Of a DNA stretch of 26,226 nt, positions 23,149 to 26,226 are shown piece after piece (positions within the stretch are counted from its first letter, which is position 1; every line of letters begins with the position of its first letter). The notes beneath the pieces are model-generated. The model did no database searches, was not told the origin of the DNA, and worked only from the letters and a program-made list of their open reading frames with translations. A program made the position numbers and the translations under genes. Source of the DNA: Sedimentisphaerales bacterium. Lineage in GTDB: Bacteria; Planctomycetota; Phycisphaerae; Sedimentisphaerales; SG8-4. Location of the stretch: contig JAFGJR010000187.1 in NCBI GenBank assembly GCA_016928975.1, positions 1 through 26,226 on the forward strand, written 5' to 3'.

Positions 23149-26100
23149 ATGCCATACAGATTCGACCCTGAGAACCCATTCAAGGAGGAGCGAACGCGAG
23201 CCAAGACTGCCGCCCAAGGTGGAAACGGCAGGGGTCTAACCATGGAGCACTATTTCTCCTCGGCGGGCGTTCACCCCTTCGAGCAGCTTGAATGGGAGAG
23301 CCGCTCGGCGCGAATCTCCAGCGACAGCGGCGAGGCGATCTTCGAGCAGGACAACATCGAAGTGCCCGTGAGCTGGAGCCAGTTGTCCACGAAGGTGGTC
23401 GCCAGCAAGTACTTCTACGGCGACATCGAGAACGGCCAGCGGGAGCACTCGGTCAAGCAGCTCGTTCACCGCGTCTGCAAGACGATTGCCGAGTGGGGTT
23501 TGCGCGACGGCTACTTTGCCAACCAGGCGGCCGCCGAGGTGTTCTACAACGAGCTGACCTGGCTGTGCGTGAACCAGTGCGGTTCGTTTAATTCCCCCGT
23601 GTGGTTCAACGTGGGCCTGTACGATGTCTATGGCATCACCGGGAGCAAGCACAACTATCGATGGGACGCCCAGGAACACACGGCGGTACCCTGCCAGAAC
23701 AGCTACGAGTATCCGCAGGCTTCCGCCTGCTTCATCCAGTCCGTCAGAGACTCGATGGAAGACATCATGCGTCTGGCAACAAGCGAGGCAATGCTCTTCA
23801 AGCACGGCTCCGGGACCGGGACCGACCTGTCCACCCTGCGAAGCGCCAAGGAAAAGCTCGCCGGCGGCGGCAAGCCGTCCGGTCCGCTGAGCTTCATGCG
23901 GGTATACGACCAGATCGCGGCAGTCATCAAGTCCGGCGGCAAGACCCGCCGGGCCGCCAAGATGCAGTCGCTCAAGGTCACCCATCCGGACATCGAGGAG
24001 TTCATCACCTCCAAGACTATCGAGGAGAAGAAAGCCTGGACCCTGATCGACGCCGGCTACAGTGGCGAGCACAACAGCGAAGCCTACGACAGCGTCATGT
24101 TCCAGAATTCCAACCTGTCCGTACGGGTGACCGACGAGTTCATGCAGGCGGTCGAGAAGGACGACCGCTGGATCACCCACGCCGTGACCACCGGCGAGAA
24201 GCTGGGCGAGCACTCCGCACGTGAGCTGATGCAGTTGATCGCCGAAGGCACGCGGGTCTGCGGCGACCCCGGCGTCCAGTACCACAGCACGATCAACCGC
24301 TGGCATACCTGCCCGAATTCCGGGCCGATCAACGCCTCCAACCCGTGTAGCGAGTACATGTTCATCGACGACTCGGCCTGCAACTTGGCCTCCCTGAACC
24401 TGATGAAGTTCCGCAAGGAAGGCGGGGCGTTCAATGTCGAAGCCTTCAAGAGGGCCGTGCGCATCTTCATCATTGCCCAGGAAATCCTGGTGGATGCCGG
24501 GAGTTACCCGGACAAGCCTATTACAATAAACAGCCACCGGTTCCGGCCGCTCGGCCTGGGCTTCGCCAATCTCGGGTCGCTGGCTATGAGCCTGGCCCTG
24601 CCCTACGACTCCGACCAGGCCCGGGCACTGGCCTCCGCGGTTAGCGCCATTATGACCGGCACGGCCTACACCGCCAGTGCGGAGATCTCCCAGTTGAAAG
24701 GGCCCTTCGCGGACTTCGAGAAGAACAAAGAACCGATGCTGAAGGTCATCAACATGCACCGTCAGCACGCCTACAACATCCCGGAAGCCCATTGCCCGGA
24801 CTACCTGCGCAACGCCGCCAAGGATGCGTGGGACCAGGCGCTCGACGCAGGCACGAAGTTCAGCTTCCGCAATGCTCAGGCGACCGTCCTGGCGCCAACC
24901 GGCACCATTGGATTCATGATGGATTGCGACACCACCGGCGTCGAGCCGGACATCGCGCTGATCAAGTACAAGCTGCTGGCCGGCGGCGGGATGCTCAAAT
25001 TGGTCAACCGGACGGTCCCAATGGCCCTGGAGCGGCTGGGCTACACGCCCGAAGACATCAAGGCGATCTGCGACCATATCGACCAGCAGGAGACGATCGA
25101 GGGGGCTGCCAAGCTCTCGCCGGACCATCTGCCGATCTTCGATTGCGCCTTCAAGCCCAAAAACGGCAAGCGGTTCATCCACTACATGGCCCATCTGAAG
25201 ATGATGGCCGCCGTACAGCCGTACATCTCCGGCGCGATCAGTAAGACGATCAACATGCCCAAGGAGAGCACGACCGAGGAGATCATGGCAGCCTATATAG
25301 AGGGCTGGAAGCTCGGCCTTAAGGCCGTCGCCATCTACCGGGACGGCTCCAAGCGCCTGCAACCGGTCTCCACGGACAAGCACGACAAGCGCAAAGAAGA
25401 GAAGGCCAGGGCGGCGGCCGAGCTGCCGCCGGCCCGGCCGTTCCGAAGGAGGCTCCCGGACACGCGGCACAGCCTCACGCACAAGTTCTCCGTCGCAGGA
25501 CATGAAGGCTACCTGACCGTGGGGCTATACGAGGATGGTCAGCCTGGTGAGTTGTTCATCACTATGGCCAAGGAAGGCAGCACCGTCGGGGGCCTTATGG
25601 ACGTGATTGGCACGTGCACATCCATGGCCCTTCAATACGGCGTGCCTCTGATCACGCTGGTGGACAAGTTCCGCCACGCTCGGTTCGAGCCGTCGGGAAT
25701 GACCAGCAACCGCGACATCCCCTTTGCCAAGAGCCTGATCGACTACATCTTCTGCTGGCTCGGATGCCAGTTCATCCCCGGCTACGCCGACAAGAACATC
25801 CCCAACCGCGCCGGGGTGGTCGGCACGCCGGACAATCACAACGTCACCACCGCACGCGAGCTGGTGGAAAAGACCAAAGACCTGGCCCACAAGATCGCCG
25901 AGGCCAAGGCCGCCGGAGGCAACAACCACGGCAACGGCAAGAAGGATGGGAAAGAAGGCGAGGCCAAGAGGCCGGAGACAGCCGCCCCCGCCAAGCAAAT
26001 CTACACCCCTCCCACGGACCGCCTGGCGGTACGGACATCCAGGCTGGTCTCGCTGGTCGGCTCCACAACCACCGCCACGGAAGCCGACGTGCAGACGGAA

Positions 26101-26226
26101 GCAGCGATCATGCAGCAGTTCAACGCCCAGTTCGAGCACTTCGGCGACGACGCCCCCGCCTGCGACATCTGCGGCTCCATCACCGTCCGAAACGGAACCT
26201 GCTACAAATGCTTCAACTGCGGCAAC
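23149..26226 (+). CDS. nrdJ: B12-dependent (class II) ribonucleotide reductase, 3' end cut by window
   Basis: The frame is open from ATG 23149 (GGAGG at 23138-23142) to the last base, 1026 codons, with no stop. The enzyme reduces ribonucleotides to deoxyribonucleotides using adenosylcobalamin as radical source, without a separate radical subunit. The redox cysteines are Cys194 (SACFIQS) and Cys411 (SACNLASLNL). The radical loop is Asn398-Pro-Cys400-Ser-Glu402. A phosphate-binding block LAPTGTIGFMMDCDTTG lies near residue 583. The long form continues with a TSCPD-type domain (about 770-880; EGSTVGGLMDVIGTCTSMAL), a Lys/Glu-rich linker and a C-terminal cysteine cluster (CDICG..., CYKCFNCGN) that in relatives passes electrons from thioredoxin. 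No N-terminal ATP-cone is seen. Only a few residues are missing at the right edge. Probable NrdR sites lie upstream. Confidence 0.96.
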   Translation, partial: MPYRFDPENPFKEERTRAKTAAQGGNGRGLTMEHYFSSAGVHPFEQLEWESRSARISSDSGEAIFEQDNIEVPVSWSQLSTKVVASKYFYGDIENGQREHSVKQLVHRVCKTIAEWGLRDGYFANQAAAEVFYNELTWLCVNQCGSFNSPVWFNVGLYDVYGITGSKHNYRWDAQEHTAVPCQNSYEYPQASACFIQSVRDSMEDIMRLATSEAMLFKHGSGTGTDLSTLRSAKEKLAGGGKPSGPLSFMRVYDQIAAVIKSGGKTRRAAKMQSLKVTHPDIEEFITSKTIEEKKAWTLIDAGYSGEHNSEAYDSVMFQNSNLSVRVTDEFMQAVEKDDRWITHAVTTGEKLGEHSARELMQLIAEGTRVCGDPGVQYHSTINRWHTCPNSGPINASNPCSEYMFIDDSACNLASLNLMKFRKEGGAFNVEAFKRAVRIFIIAQEILVDAGSYPDKPITINSHRFRPLGLGFANLGSLAMSLALPYDSDQARALASAVSAIMTGTAYTASAEISQLKGPFADFEKNKEPMLKVINMHRQHAYNIPEAHCPDYLRNAAKDAWDQALDAGTKFSFRNAQATVLAPTGTIGFMMDCDTTGVEPDIALIKYKLLAGGGMLKLVNRTVPMALERLGYTPEDIKAICDHIDQQETIEGAAKLSPDHLPIFDCAFKPKNGKRFIHYMAHLKMMAAVQPYISGAISKTINMPKESTTEEIMAAYIEGWKLGLKAVAIYRDGSKRLQPVSTDKHDKRKEEKARAAAELPPARPFRRRLPDTRHSLTHKFSVAGHEGYLTVGLYEDGQPGELFITMAKEGSTVGGLMDVIGTCTSMALQYGVPLITLVDKFRHARFEPSGMTSNRDIPFAKSLIDYIFCWLGCQFIPGYADKNIPNRAGVVGTPDNHNVTTARELVEKTKDLAHKIAEAKAAGGNNHGNGKKDGKEGEAKRPETAAPAKQIYTPPTDRLAVRTSRLVSLVGSTTTATEADVQTEAAIMQQFNAQFEHFGDDAPACDICGSITVRNGTCYKCFNCGN

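Noticed and set aside
23236..25503. Very long minus-strand open frame of 755 codons
   Set aside because: It is antisense to nrdJ, whose plus-strand frame has all expected catalytic residues and runs off the window edge; the minus frame is a GC-codon-position shadow with no recognisable domain.

Overview
The window is about 60% GC and looks like accessory DNA from a free-living, sugar-degrading member of the Planctomycetota, most likely a Phycisphaerae/Sedimentisphaerales-type lineage. I infer this from gene content, not from a marker gene. The signs are a secreted PA14/Fn3-like/LamG mosaic protein of the planctomycete 'DDFEAY' type, a Tat-exported Gfo/Idh/MocA oxidoreductase next to a HEAT-repeat protein, a secreted GH2 beta-galactosidase-like enzyme, and a long B12-dependent ribonucleotide reductase. 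No rRNA, tRNA or CRISPR array was seen.

Layout. (1) 1-341 holds no convincing gene. (2) 346-1649 is a complete ISAzo13-family insertion sequence with 28-bp imperfect terminal repeats and probable TAA target duplications; it sits 15 bp in front of the next gene. (3) 1665-9000 (+) is a four-gene signalling operon: a membrane sensor histidine kinase with about six PAS domains, a CheY/Rcp1-like receiver overlapping it by 4 bp, a receiver-histidine kinase fusion, and a receiver-receiver-PAS protein with a kinase-like tail. Only the first kinase has intact ATP-binding motifs, which suggests one active kinase feeding several receivers. (4) 9078-17506 (-) is a carbohydrate/envelope block read leftward: a 5'-truncated deacetylase-like gene, GH2 enzyme, MMPL/RND exporter with its own good promoter, Tat-secreted oxidoreductase and HEAT-repeat protein. 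(5) 17475-21051 (+) is a divergent unit: promoter, adjacent palindrome, about 340-nt structured leader, the 1017-residue exported mosaic protein, and a strong intrinsic terminator. (6) 21527-22399 (+) is a sigma-70-family factor with no ATG start. (7) 22561-22915 (+) is an SGNH/GDSL hydrolase gene broken by an internal deletion. (8) 23149 to the window end is nrdJ, complete except for its last few residues, preceded by two NrdR-box-like sites 31 bp apart that overlap the likely promoter.

How it fits together: the minus-strand block and the divergent mosaic protein look like a module for binding, cutting and oxidising an extracellular glycan. The signalling operon could sense its cue, but nothing in the sequence links them directly. 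One insertion sequence, one truncated gene and one internally deleted gene show that the region has been rearranged. I found no clear candidate for a wholly new system. The most informative unusual points are the degenerate kinase pair, the structured leader with an orphan ribosome-binding motif, the nested LamG domain and the NrdR-type control site.
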